This document shows positions 1 through 13,300 of a stretch of 64,000 nt of DNA, one piece after another. The notes beneath the pieces are model-generated. The model had not been told where the DNA came from and searched no databases. It saw nothing but the letters and a program-made list of their open reading frames with translations. The stretch comes from Ficedula albicollis (Eukaryota; Chordata; Aves; Passeriformes; Muscicapidae). Every line of letters starts with the position of its first letter. Position 1 is the first letter of the stretch. The translations under genes and the position numbers were made by a program. Where the stretch lies: assembly GCF_000247815.1 (NCBI RefSeq), contig NC_021673.1, forward strand, positions 35,913,194 through 35,977,193, in the 5' to 3' direction.

Positions 1-3000
1 TCTCCATCGTGGATCACAGGTAGGGTGGGGTGGAAAGTAGATTCCACAGAGCAAATGCATCTGTTGGAAGGTGCAGGCAAGGGGAAAGAGTCAGGGAGGG
101 AAATGTTTCTTTCAAAATCATGCTTGATGTGCTGTTAGTGATGGAGTGCTCAAATTGCCTTCTTGTTGACAGCTGGGTAAGGGAAAAAAAAGCATCTTGT
201 GCCATTGGAGTTGATACACTTAATACATTGTTTTGAAACAAAATGTTCTTCCCTTGTTTTTGTGTAAAGTGGTAAGAAATTTGACTTTCTTCTTCTTTTC
301 TTCCTACTTTTCAATATTCATTTCCTCACATTCCATCTTCAAACCAGCTAATCTGTATCCCCTTCTTCTTGAATAGCATTATCCTGACAACAGAGCAGTG
401 AGAAAAGCCGAGACTGCAGGACTTCTAACAATGCCAGAGGGCCCCAGGAATAGGAATGCCCTGAAAAAAATGTGCTTCCATCCAGCTGCCCTTCATATTG
501 TTGTCTCCCTATCCAATTTACTAGAGAATTTCCCACTGGCTCTTGGCTCATTCCCAAATGAGAATGTAATCTTTTAAAGATTACACTGCATAATGGAGGG
601 ACAAGGAGCTCTTTATTAACTGGGATGGGGAGTCACTTGCTATTAGGCAAGGGAAGGGGATGGGATGTAGTAGTGTTTTGTGAGCTCTGCTTTCTGCCCC
701 TTCTTGTCTTGTCAGCAGCAGGATGGCAGGTTGGGAGTGGGGAACCACTGCAGCTGCAATGTAGAAAAAGAAATAATTGAATGTAGCTTATGATTATGGC
801 AATTACTTTTATAACATGAGGGATTATGCCATAACTATTATATTGCCAACAAGATTAAATTACTAACCTAATACCACAGCATGTTTTCCAGGAAAATAAA
901 AAAATAATTCTGCTTGTTCCAGCGTTGATGCATTAAAGGAGTATTAATGCAGTGTGAAAGAGCTGAGCAACCAAGGAACCTGCAGTGCTGTCTATACAGA
1001 CATTGTCTGGGTTGGATCCCTGTCACTTCCAGGAGCTCTGCCAGCTAGACACCCTCACCCTTTCTGGGATGTAGAGCAATGTGGTACTTCAGTAATTTTA
1101 TATGCTTCTTCTCCTGTCAAGCAGATAAGCTTCTGCCAGTAATTGGTAATACAGAAATAATCAGAAGCTACACCTGCAATGGAGAAATTATTGAAATTTC
1201 ATGAAGAGACCAATTTTGCTCATGTAAACCCACTAATCTGATTGGAAAGCCTAAACTTCAATGTATTTTCACACTGGGCTCTTCTTTTTACTACATCTTT
1301 TGAAATTATTGCTTAATACAATAGATATCTGTATGTAAAATAATTTTAGATCACCTCTAGTGTGAGGTCATTTTTGCTGAATTTTTTGGAATATGCAGTG
1401 TGATTTTCAATGGTTTTTTAAAATATTTATTCTTCTACATGCACAACAAGGTCATAGATGAGAATTTGTCACATAGCTGGTACAGATACAGCCTCCTATA
1501 GACTGTTCATGATAGGAATATAAGCTAAATTAATTATGCAGGAAGAGCAGTTTCCTTTTGTTCATCAGCTGGAAAATGAGTAGAAAATTTAATTTTGGAG
1601 ACTTCAGAGATTTATCATGTGTTGATCATTATGAGCAAATTAACTGGCTTCATGGGAAATCCAGTTCTTATTCTGAAGAGAAATTCAGGTTTAAAAATGT
1701 AATTCTATAAATATTTTTATTAATTTTTATTTTGGATGTGATGAATGATACCACAAGCATTTGATTTCATTTTTAAGGTATGTACACGTAAGTTTTTTCA
1801 TTCCATTGTGCTTTATGAAAATACCTGTTTTTACACAAAGCTATTGGATATATTTAGAAAGATTGGACATGCATTTGTAAATCAACCTCTTCTTTTTCTG
1901 GTGAAGAACTGGAGTTATGGATAGCAAATTGAGATCAAACAGGAGCATGTTACTGTATTGTTTTGTCAGGGTTTGAAACCTCTGAATAACAGCCTATACC
2001 TGATTTTATTTTTTCCCCTTCCTTCCTTCTGAATATGTGAACAGAAAAAGAAGCAAATATGATTTCATGGTGGATGTTTTTGTTCTGTTGCAGATACGAC
2101 CAGTGCAACACACAAACTTTGTCTCAATGACATAAACTCTTGGCTTTTTGACCTTCCTGCTCATTTGATCTTTTAAGAGTCACCTAGGGTAAAAGATGTT
2201 CTCAGTTACCTTCTGGGACTGAGAGCTCTGGGCACTATTAAGAAGGTTTTATTGTAAGTTGGTTTCACAATTTCCTTGTAGTGTCTAACCAGATGAACAA
2301 GGTTATACCTCTATTTGCTAACTACAAAAGATCTTTTAGTCAGGTGAGGGTGTATCTCTATTCCCTTGGCTTGTATCATTTTAAGACCATTGTGTTTCCA
2401 GTGAAACATCCTGTATTAGTTTCCTCTGAGGGCTTTTTATTTTTTCCCCTGATGCATTAGTTGCTAGCTGGTTGAAACAGTTGCACAAGAAACCAACCTG
2501 TTTTCTTACCTCTCCCATGCCCAGGGCACATTAATAAGTCTTTGGTTGCTGCTTGCTCTCAGAAGGAAGGTCAGTGTGGGTTTATTGCACATCTGCCAGT
2601 GGTTTGCAAGGCGCTGGGTGCTCACAGTGACCTGTGTGCCCACCGGGCAAGTGTTACCTTTGACAGCCTGTGAGGAGGGAATGATAACCCATGGAAAGGG
2701 GCCCACCACATGCCTGAGGGCCATACCTCAAGCTGTCACAGGAGTTTCACCAGTTCTGGCCATCCATTTGCTTTCCTGACCTCTTTGCATCGTGTACTTG
2801 AGCACCTTTTCAAAAGCCAGCTGCAACCTGATCTGCTGGAAATTGTGAATTTCTGTGATGCAGATTTGTGTGGACTTCTGTGTGCCCCCTCACTGTTAAT
2901 AGGTAATAGAACATTAACATTTCAGTGTGATGGGGGATTTTTTGGTGTGACCCTGTGTTTAACCACCATCAAGAGACAGGTGTTAAATTTCTAAAGTTAC

Positions 3001-6000
3001 ATGAGAAGTACTGGAGTACAACCTAGATACTGATGTGTTCAGAAGGTCTGGCAGTAATATTGGATGATTTTCTTCATTTTGTAGGTGTTACAGCATAAAC
3101 TAGTTTGAATAGAATTTTTTTCTTTCTTTTCTACAAATATTCCAGTGGAATTATTTTCAGTGCCAAAGGGAAATTTCTGTAAGACCTGTCATAAGCCATG
3201 TTTTTGCATTTTTCCTGTCTTCCTGCCAATCTGTAACTTCCCTGTCTTTCTAACACTTGGAAAACTTTCTGCATATTTATGTCATTTTCTGTGTCAGCTG
3301 ATGTTGAAATAGGTTTCAAAACCACAGCCTTTATTTACCCAAATATTTAGCTTTCAGTTTAACCTGACCCTAGACTGAGCACATCTGAGTTAAAGTAGCC
3401 CAACAAATCACTACTTTCTACCTCCTCTGACATGCAACTGGCTGTGTGGCTACTCTTAGCTTGCCCTAAATATTTTGAAGGGAGGGAAAGAAGCGTGTAA
3501 AGGTCAATACTGTGGTTTTCTTGAAGGACAGTAGTTTGTTATAAGCTGCTGTGACTCAATTGTTTTTGATACTCTGTTTATCATATCTCAACTGAAAGAT
3601 GCTGGGGAAGCTTCTGAGCTTTCCAGCAGTCAGAAGAGGCAGATCTTACCAGCTTTTTTTTCATGAAGGAACATGGACTATAAAGTGTTTGCATGAAGCA
3701 TGATATTTGCTATATGTCTGCACAAGATTGGTGTTTGGATCCCATCTTCAAGTAATACTGTAGTGCACATAACTTCTAAATTATGAGCTTTATTTTTATA
3801 TTCAATCTTTTCAGCTGAACGATTTTTTTTCTGCTTTAAAACAACAGGTATCTTTGCAATACATGAGCATAACATAGAAAGCATTCAGCTTCTTTTAATG
3901 ATTTTGTTGCTGGATGTAGAGACATGGCCCTAGCATCTAGCAAGCAAATACATTCCTGTGGTGTTTTCAAAAGCATGTGAGAAACCATATGTTTTCTTAG
4001 GAAAACAGCTGTTACCAAGCATATGCTTTCTGTGATAGAGTGACACTTATTAAAAGGGCAAAGTTGGACCATGACTTGTCTTCTAAGTTGAATAAAGCTG
4101 GCAATAACTGTCTCTTTCAATGTGCAGTGGCACTGCATGTAGATATTGCCATGTGGAGTTGTAACTGGAAGGAGGGAGCGAGATTAACGTCTACAGGCTG
4201 CAGCTTGGAAGAGACAATATAAATCTCTGTCCTGCTTTGAGCTGTGAATGCCTCTGTAGGAGTTATAGTAACAGACAAATTAGCATAATGTAATTGGCTG
4301 GCAAGGTCAGCCCCTCTCCAGGAGCATTAGCAATGTTTACTGTAAGAAGAGACAGACCAAGTATTGTAGGGTAGTACATTGTCTGTCCTTTTTGAAGGAA
4401 GAATAATCATTTTGGACTCCCTACATCACAGACTTTACCACGTCTTATTAAAATTCAGACTATCATATTTCTGCCTTAAAGCAAAAAACCTAATAGAACA
4501 ACAAAGTATGTTCTCTACTGTCACACAAATCCTCATTTTTTTTTGTTTCTGCTTTGAACCTCACTGAGTTTACTTTTCTCTCTCTGCTGAATAGCTTTTT
4601 CCTGGATGCTAAACTTCCATATGCATCCGTGCCAATACCTAATAAATCTTGTTGAGAGAATTAAAATTTCTGGTTTAATTTCATGGGACACAGTAAATCC
4701 AGAAAAACTTACCAGCTTTCTTGTTTCATTCTTTGAAAATGAAAACTCTGAGCAAAATTCTGGGCCAGTTCTAGCAATCGGACTCTCTGGATTCAGCTTT
4801 GCAAACCTTTTCACAGTTGTAGGTAAGAAATGTGAGATGATGTGTTTTGGAGGAGACCTTCAACTGACTCACAAATAGCTCTAGCTTTTTAGCCTTTGTT
4901 CTCAAAAATGAAAATTTGTAGCAAGCATTTGAAACTAGTTCAAGCATGCAGTTATGAAATGTTTGGGAAATGGCTTTCTGAATATCGTACAGGGGTCACG
5001 TTGCCTTTTCTTATATAATCAACAGGAATGGTGAAGATTGTGATGTTTAATACTGTCTGTGTCAGGGCATTGCCCTTGTAATTTTCCTAGACAATTGGCA
5101 AATAGGCTAAAACATACAAAGAATCACCTTCTGAGCACTATCTTACTGAAAACCTCATTCCTTTTGCTTAGATGGTGGGATCCAATGATTTCCAGAGCAT
5201 AGTCCATTCTGTTGTCTTCTGGTGATGAAGAAAAACCAGATAGCATTTCCTGGACCCCACAGTAGCTATTTTTTGAGTCTTTTGTATTAACACTATGAGT
5301 TAGGTTGATTTAAAATGAGCAGTGTTCAAGGTTGAAGGGTAATATTGCTCTTTTTAAATGCTGATAGCCCGGACCTAGCTTCTCTTGAGAACAGGATCCT
5401 TGTGCTACTTTTGCCAGGCTGGTACTCCTGACCCTCTTCTCTGTTCTTCAGCTTCCAGGTCTCACATTGCTTGGGTTGTAGACATCCCACTGACAGCCAC
5501 TTTTTAGGCAAAAGCTGCTGTGTGGAGGAGAGCACTCAGAATTAACAGTTCTCTAAGTGCAGCTGGGTTGTTGCTCAAGGATGCCTGCCTGCCCTGTTTC
5601 ATTCATGGCTTAGCTCAAACTCCTGCCTGAATTATGTTTTGCTTCCTTGAATGAAGTTATCTACCTGGCTGGTCACATCAGGAGGACCAATTAAACAGGG
5701 GGATCAATCATTTTTTCTTAGGAAAAGGAGCACTGTGGCTCCTCAGATGCAGTGAGAATTTCACCAAGACATTTCAGAAGCATGTGGTACTCTAAAGGAA
5801 TGGTATGTAATTTCCCCAGGATGGCTCCACACCACATTTAATTAGCGTGACTGGAAGTGTGTACATCTGGATGATTGTCTGGTAGCATTATCAAATGTAG
5901 TGCAGCTTCTTTGTTTTTCTCTCCATTTCCTCCAGTCAGTAAAGAAGTTGAGCCAAACATATCCTGCTTTAACAACTGAGAATTCACCCCCTCATCACCA

Positions 6001-9000
6001 CCACCACCATATAACCTCAGTGAGATTTTTAGCCTGACTCTTCTGAAATGGCTTGCAATTTTTAGTGCCCCTATTTGGATGCACAGCCAGGAATCCTTTA
6101 ATTTGATACAATTTTGTGCAGACAATGAGCTCCCCTCTTCTGAGGAATAGATCCTGCAATGCTGTCTGGACTTTTTGGACTTGAGTATGAAATCATTATT
6201 CTCTTTTACTGATTTACATGTCTTGCTCTCATGTTTACAGCTACCAAATAACTGTTCTTTTATCTTGCAATTCTTCTAAGGGTATTTATGTAACTATTTT
6301 CTGTATCGGCAAAGTAACTTGATTATGATTTCTTGTCATTTTCGTGAGTTTGAAATGCATGCTACTCTTAATTCCTGTGGAGTTCTCTTAAAAATACCCT
6401 CTTCTGCTCTGTCACTGCTGTTTTACATTGCCTTCCTAGGTATACTCTGTTTTCTCTAAAAGCTGTTCCCTTCTCGTCACTTCCAAGCACTCTGTAGCTG
6501 TTGAAGATCTTTGTCCTGTTTTGCATGTAAGGCAGAATAATGTGAAGTAATTTGACCAGAATCATGCAGTAAATCTGCAGCAGAGTGAGGAAAAGGGGCG
6601 CTGTGCAGTTCCCAGTCTACCTGACCTGCAGAACATATTTGTTCTGTCCAAGCAGTTACATTTCTGATCTTTTCCACTGTCCCCATCCTGGGAAGTTGCA
6701 TGTCCAAGCTCTATACCAGCTTGCTTGCTTGGTTTTTTTCCCCTTAACAATAGCTGTTCTTCAGAGATCTCCATCTGTGTTTAAGACCAAGTCACATGCC
6801 TTTATCAGTGGACAGTCAACTCTGTTTCTTGCAGAAAGACTACTATCAGTTTATCTTTCTTCCAAGCAGGTTTATTCTCCTCATCTTACTTTTTTCTTTC
6901 CTGCCTATCCAAGGCAGAGGTGGACAAGGGCTGCTTCTCCTTGACCAGGCTGCTTACCAGCTTTGAGGATTCAGAGGACACTTTCTTGTAATCTCTGTTT
7001 ATCTGTAGCCCTTGCTGCACTCAGTAAAAGTGAACTGCCTTTAGCCAGAAGTGTATTTAACTTTCTTGTTTTCAGTGTAGACACTCTCTTTCCCCTTCTA
7101 AACTTTTTAAACTCTTATGGCTACAAAGATTATTAATTTTTGTCTGAATGCTTCCAAATTATGTACCTAATTTTATTTAAGTTCTTTCAGTTCATGATCT
7201 AAACTAAACTGGCTCTCCTCTCCCAAAGCATCACCCTAAAATCAATTGAAGTGATTGTGGATCCTGCAAAACTGCATGATTGCCTTTGTGATTGCTTCCC
7301 AGGAGGCCTGGTGAATTCACTTGATCCTGACTTGACGTCTCAGTGTTCCTTTTATGATTTTCACCAATCAAAATGATTTTGCTACCAGCTCACTTGAAAA
7401 CCCACTTCACTGGTTAAACCTATGACCTCTTGTTATGTTGCAAATGGTTTGCCTGGGTCTTTCTGAGACCACCATCAGCCTTCAGTCCTGGGTCTTTCCC
7501 AGCCTTTTGTTTGAGTCCTCATGCAGTACTAGTCTGCCTGGTCCAACACAGTGGCTGCCACAGTGGGTTGGGGGATAACAGAATATTTAGGAGATGCATT
7601 TTATTACCAGGGTAGCAGCATTTCCACTTGACTTCTTAGCAGAAGAGTTAAGCCTGCTGGTTTTCTGCTTGAAACTGCCTGAATGGAAAATCACTGGCTG
7701 TTTTGTTGGTATCATCCTCGTTCTCTTTACCAACTGCTCTGTCTAAAAACTGTTCTGGTCATTGAGTGCAGTCAACAGCCAGGGCTGTAACTCATGCATG
7801 ATGCCAATAACTTATGCCGGTGAAATCAGTGATGAGAATTTCAAAGAAGCTTTAAATAAAATACAACAAATTTAGATGCCAAAGTGCTGTCTCTGTGAAT
7901 TTGCTATTAACAGGTTATAAATGGTTTGCATAATGTTGAAAAGCCTAGTGCCTTCAGTTAGCAGTATCAAAGGCTTGTTTAAAGCAATTCCTGGAGGAGT
8001 GCTGCACTCCCCCTCCCAGCTTTCTGTTTCATCATGCATAAAAACAAAACTCCCTTCAATAAAGAAAGGAAAGCCAGGTTTGAAACTACCCTCTGACTGG
8101 CCTCCAGATCTGGCAGCTGCTTTTGGATGTCTAATTGCTTGTCCTGCAAAAAGTTGACATGCACCTACTTTGAGAAGGTTATTTGACTACCCACAACATG
8201 GGCACTCTGTCTGGTTTACAGAAATTAAATTATAGTGCTGGTAAAAACTCAGGCAGAGCTTATAAATCTGTTTCTTTGAATTTTTATCTATTTATTTAAA
8301 CTTTTCTGGTCTTCTCAATTCATAGATAAGTACTAGATGTAAGGAAACAGTGCAAAGTAAAGGACAAGGCACTGGACTGGGTGAAAAGAGCTCTTGCATT
8401 GAGTCCTGATATTTGGCTGAACAAATCACTCCCTTTTTCTTCTTTCCTCTTTCCTTGTTTTGTCTCTGGACTCTGAGCCTTGTGGGCAAGTGCTGCCCAT
8501 CAATGTGTCTATACAGGTTTAAGCACAATAAGGCCTTGATTTCAACTAAGGCCTTTAGGAATTACACCTAGTAAGTATTCTGGCAAATTTCTTATCCTCT
8601 TTTTGTGTTTCTTACCAGCCCTTCTCCAGCTGAAATGCATGGCAAGCTCCCTTGTTTACAGCAATCTAATGGGACCATAATTCTGTCCCCGAGATAACAT
8701 TACAGATATAAGCCAGTTTTGCCTTAGACAAAGTTCTATGGAGAATGTATTTTCTTATAAACATGCTTTTTATAAAAGGGTTTGTTGGTTTTTGTTTATT
8801 GGTTTCCCATCTGCTCTAGAGAATACATTTGAGAAAAACTAGCTCCAGCATGGCATATAATGTTTCATTAGCAGGCATAACCTTGTTTATTTGCTTTTTA
8901 AAATTGTATTTAGAAAAGGAAATCAGTTTGCACCATTGACATGCTGCCAGGTTCCTGTTTATAAATGTCACAATAGGCAACTTAGAAGAAACGAAATAGT

Positions 9001-10227
9001 CAGTTTATGGCTTTTGAATAAAAAATGAGAGAACTTGGTAGAGCCAGGCAGCCAGTTGTGCTCCCCCTATTTTTTATCCTCCCAATTAGCAGGAGTTAAT
9101 GTGGTGTTAGCAGTGGAAAACACCCTGAGAGACCCAAACTGGGCTTTGCACCCTTAGTGTCACTGATGTTTAGTTGAACAGAAGAAGCTCATTGTGCTAT
9201 GTGGCTTTAGTGGCTATCTTGGACAAGTAATTGTGCATGAAGCAAGCAACCCTGAGGAAAAATGGGAAATATCTGTAGGAAACTTCAAGACATAAGCATG
9301 CAATCTGATGTCATCTTTTCCCATAGAGAAGCTATTGCCTTTCAAATTCTGGTGAGACCAATCTTCCAAAGTTTCCTTCTCCTTTAAAATATGTTCCTTT
9401 TCATCACTTTTTTTTTCCTTTGCTTTAGTAAATGGTTTATCATGAGTACCTCTGGTATATACCATATATTACTTACTGTGTGTGTAAAGAAGGCTTCATG
9501 TGTTACAAGCACAGTCTGGACAGACATGCTGTAAAGGGCACGAGAAGGGTAGTGGGGGAAGAGGGGAGGGAATTGTGGAAGACAAGGGTCATCTTTCAGT
9601 ATTCATTTCTACTGATAATTAGAGGGCACCACTGAATGACTGTAATTAGATCATGTCAAAAAAAAAATTAAGATAAAAGACCAAAAATTCTAAGTATCCT
9701 GCATTTTGTTCATAGTATCAGAGGAGTTGGAGCATTTGCCTAAACCAGTAGCCAAAGTGGAGGACAGGCAGGGAGGCTACTCTTGCCCATGGAAGAAGTT
9801 CCTGGCATTGAAGGTGCAAGGAATGGACCAGAGGAGGTGAAGGCTCTCCCTGGGTGCCCGAGGGGCAGAGGCTCAGCCAGAGGCTGGCCTGCAGCACGAG
9901 CAGCATTACAGAGATTTTTAGCAGGGCTGTCACCCTTCAGGCAGCAGCCTTAAGAGGATTAGTAGTGCTTACATGGGCCCTTTGGACTTTGAGTTACAGT
10001 GGTGACTGCTAGAGCCTTGAGATGGCTTATACCTGGCTTAGCACTTCGTGTGTCTGTCCTGTGCCATGCTGCTTAGCAGCCCTGTGTAGATTAGCAGATG
10101 AGGTTTGCATCACTCAGTCTGTCTCAGAATGTCTTTCTGATAACATACCAACAGCTATTGAAAGAAAACAGGATAAAAAGTTAATTTATGATTTTTTTGT
10201 TTTGTTTGGTGCCTCTTGAGGAGCAGC

Positions 10228-10319
10228 CAGCATGTCTATGTTTAAGCATAATCCATTCTAACTTAAAACAACTAGACAGCATGTCCAAGCATAATCCATT
10301 CTAACTTAAAACAACTAGG
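10228..10319. repeat. Tandem duplication, two copies of about 45-49 bp
   Basis: Two adjacent copies start with CAGCATGTC and end with AAAACAACTAG. The first runs 10228-10276 and the second 10277-10319. The second copy lacks about 6 bp after CAGCATGTC; the remainder is identical. This looks like a recent local duplication in intronic sequence. Two copies only, so it is not an array of any known class. Confidence 0.9.
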
Positions 10320-13300
10320 AAGTTTCCCTTCACGTTCCAACTCAGATATTTAGGATAACATTTTGCAAAGCTCCTGCCAGCCCCAGTATTCAAGTCTGAT
10401 GTATTAATTAACAGTAATTGTCTAAGGCTCCAAAAAGTGAAGACATTTTGAAAAAAGGACAAAGGTTACCTTTGGGAATATTATCTTTTTTGGTCAATAA
10501 ATTCTAGTCACGGTGCTCCAAAGCCGTATTTGGGTGGCAGTTAACTCTGGTCTGTGAGCTGCTGGTGGTCGCAGAGCTGTGGTAAGTCATCTGCATCTGG
10601 TCTGTGCAACCATCTTGCCTTAATTACACAATTTATGATAAGAGCACAGAGTGCTCTGTGTGAAATTCAGAGGGTTGACAGAGGTCTGTGATCCAAAAAA
10701 TTGGAAACCAGTGGCTGAGACTGATAAGTACAGATTCAAAGCTTTATGATTTCGGGGAGAGCAATGTTTCCCTTCTTTCCCCATCTGCCTATCATTACCT
10801 GTCATTCTTGAGTAAGGAGTTTAATTTTTCTTTACATTTCTACCCCTTTGGAGATCAGGTTGATAACATTTGACTGAGCAGCCGTGCCTGGGGTTCAAGG
10901 AGTCAGATATACCCATACTGGTCCTGGCCTTTCAGTCTCCAGTGTGGTGTAGCTGGCTGGGTCCAGTTTAGGGGGAGACTTTGGATGGGGGCCCTGGGGG
11001 CAGGGAAGAGTCTTTCCCCATTCTGGAATATATCATGCCTGCTGTTTCTTGTAATGTGCCATTTTTATCAGGTAGCTGTTAAGTGAGCATTTGCCTTTCT
11101 TTGAAATGTTTTGAGGAATAGATCCTTTGGCATGAGTTCTGTATTTTTATGTGTCAGCCTCGCTCAGTGACTTCATACCTCTTGCTAAGTAGGGGAGTTA
11201 AATGGATTTTAGTCGTCTGCAATAAGATCTTCATAGTGCTGTGTCCTTATGCTTAATGTTACTACACAGCATTTTCCAGCAGTTTCTCTCTGTGTCCTTT
11301 TTTTTTTTCTGCTTTAGTGCTTTTACTCATTCAAAGCTCTACAGATGTTACAGTTTAAAAAAGAGGAAAAGGTATTGCATTTCAGTCCCCACCAAGTTTA
11401 CACTCACCCATCTCTTGAATAATGGAACTTTTTCCTTTTTATTTTTTTAATTTAAATCTTGATAGTAGACTTTTTTTTTTCCTATAAACCTTCAGTTGTA
11501 TTAGTAACATAATTCATTTTTTATCTCTGATTTCTTCCCTAGTTCCTTATCTGTGTTTACTGGCCTTGAGTGGGCAGCAAGCTTCTGTGCTTATGGGGGT
11601 TTAGATTTTGCATGCCAGTTACAGATGAAACAGTTGTGATGGGCTGGTGCGAGGGTATTTTCCTTTCACATTGATCTGAATACTGAGAAAATAAATGAAT
11701 TTTGTGCTGCTTTTGGGGATACTTGCTAACTTTTGTTTTGAGATTATCTTTTTCTTCTGTCAGGAGAGAATTCATAGAGGCTCAGTAATTTTGTTGGAGA
11801 TTATATATGGTTAAAATAATTTTGAAGCCTGCCATTATTTGTCACATTTAATGTATCATTGTCTTTACAACAATATCTTCCAGGTTTTTAACCTGGCAGG
11901 TTCTTTGGCTGTGTAAGCAGTATGAGCAGTGAGTGGGTGTGTCACTGGAGGCTTCCACTCACATGTCTTTTATATATTGTGAAGTTAGGATCTCAGTAAT
12001 CAGGCAAGATATGACTGTGCACTACTTAAAAGTGCAAATGAAGCTGCCATTTAACTGTGTATTGTCTTAGAATATTTGTCCTCGTTAAAATATATTCACT
12101 GAGAGGGCAGGCTGTATAAATTCTAAAGTACTGTTGTATATTTGATTTTTCTCTGTAATTTTTTAAGTTGATGCTCTTTTCTTGAACTGTGTGAAAATAC
12201 TTTAAGTTGCTGTGCAGGAAAATATAGATACATGATATCTTGCATAAAACAAAAAAGTGCAAAAAGTGTTTTTGTTTGTGTTTAACTGCATTTTTATTTC
12301 AGTTTTTAATGGAAAATACCTTATGACTTGAGAGTTTGTATAATAGTCTTCAAAACATCTGTATACAGAATTGGTTGTAGGTGACAGCTCTATTCATCTA
12401 AAAGCTTGCATAGAACAATCCTGAATAGTCTGCAGTTCATGTAAAACTGGTGTTTGCAATTTTTGGTAAACCTCACAGTTAAAAAATAATAGTAGGAAAA
12501 CAAAAACAGACTTTGGTTCAGAAACTAGATCTTACAGGTTAAAAGCACAAGCAAACTCTGAAACTCAGAATATTACGGTAGATCGTAAAGGATGGATCAG
12601 TTGTCTCCATCCTTTGAGCTCAGTCGATGGTGGTTGACTTGGGGTGGTGCTGTGTGAAATGGGTGGGTGTTTCTCTGCAAGAACCAGGGTTTAGGGGAAT
12701 TGGTGAGTGCCTGGGTGTATTTTGCCTGTATCTGCATAGCTGTCATTTCTCTGCTGTGCTTGCCAACAGGGTGTGTGTTCTTGTGGAGTGATGTGTAATC
12801 CTCTCCACCAGAACATGGAAGCATGACTTCAAGTTTATAGCCTTTAGAAAAAAGAAGTGTGTTGTCTATCCAAACTTAAATGGTTGCACGTGGGAGAAAA
12901 ATGCTCCAGTGTTTTCTTCAAAGTCTGAAGCTAAAATAGGCCATGAAGTGTAACTGGGGAGAAGTTAATATGATGATGATCTGTGTGCTTTCCTCTTGCA
13001 GCTGGAAAGGTTGAGGATGAGCATGTTGATTCGAAGGCGGTTTGTGGATATGGTTTGTTGCTTTTTGGTTTATTTGTTTGAATGTTAAATACTGATGGAG
13101 AGTATTGCATGAGCACATGGGTGAGGGGAGCATTCCTATAAAACCTCTCCAGTGTTATAGTCCTACTTTCTGCTTCTGTGGGAGTGACCAGAAACTTCAA
13201 TGAGGATGAAACTTAGTCCTAAAGGACATAAATTCCTCTTCATATATTGGCTCTTAATTAAGATTGACAAAATTAATTTTAAGAGCATGCCTTTTGTGTC

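Noticed and set aside
10228..10319. Direct repeats resembling a CRISPR unit
   Set aside because: Two abutting copies without spacers in vertebrate intronic DNA; a plain tandem duplication.
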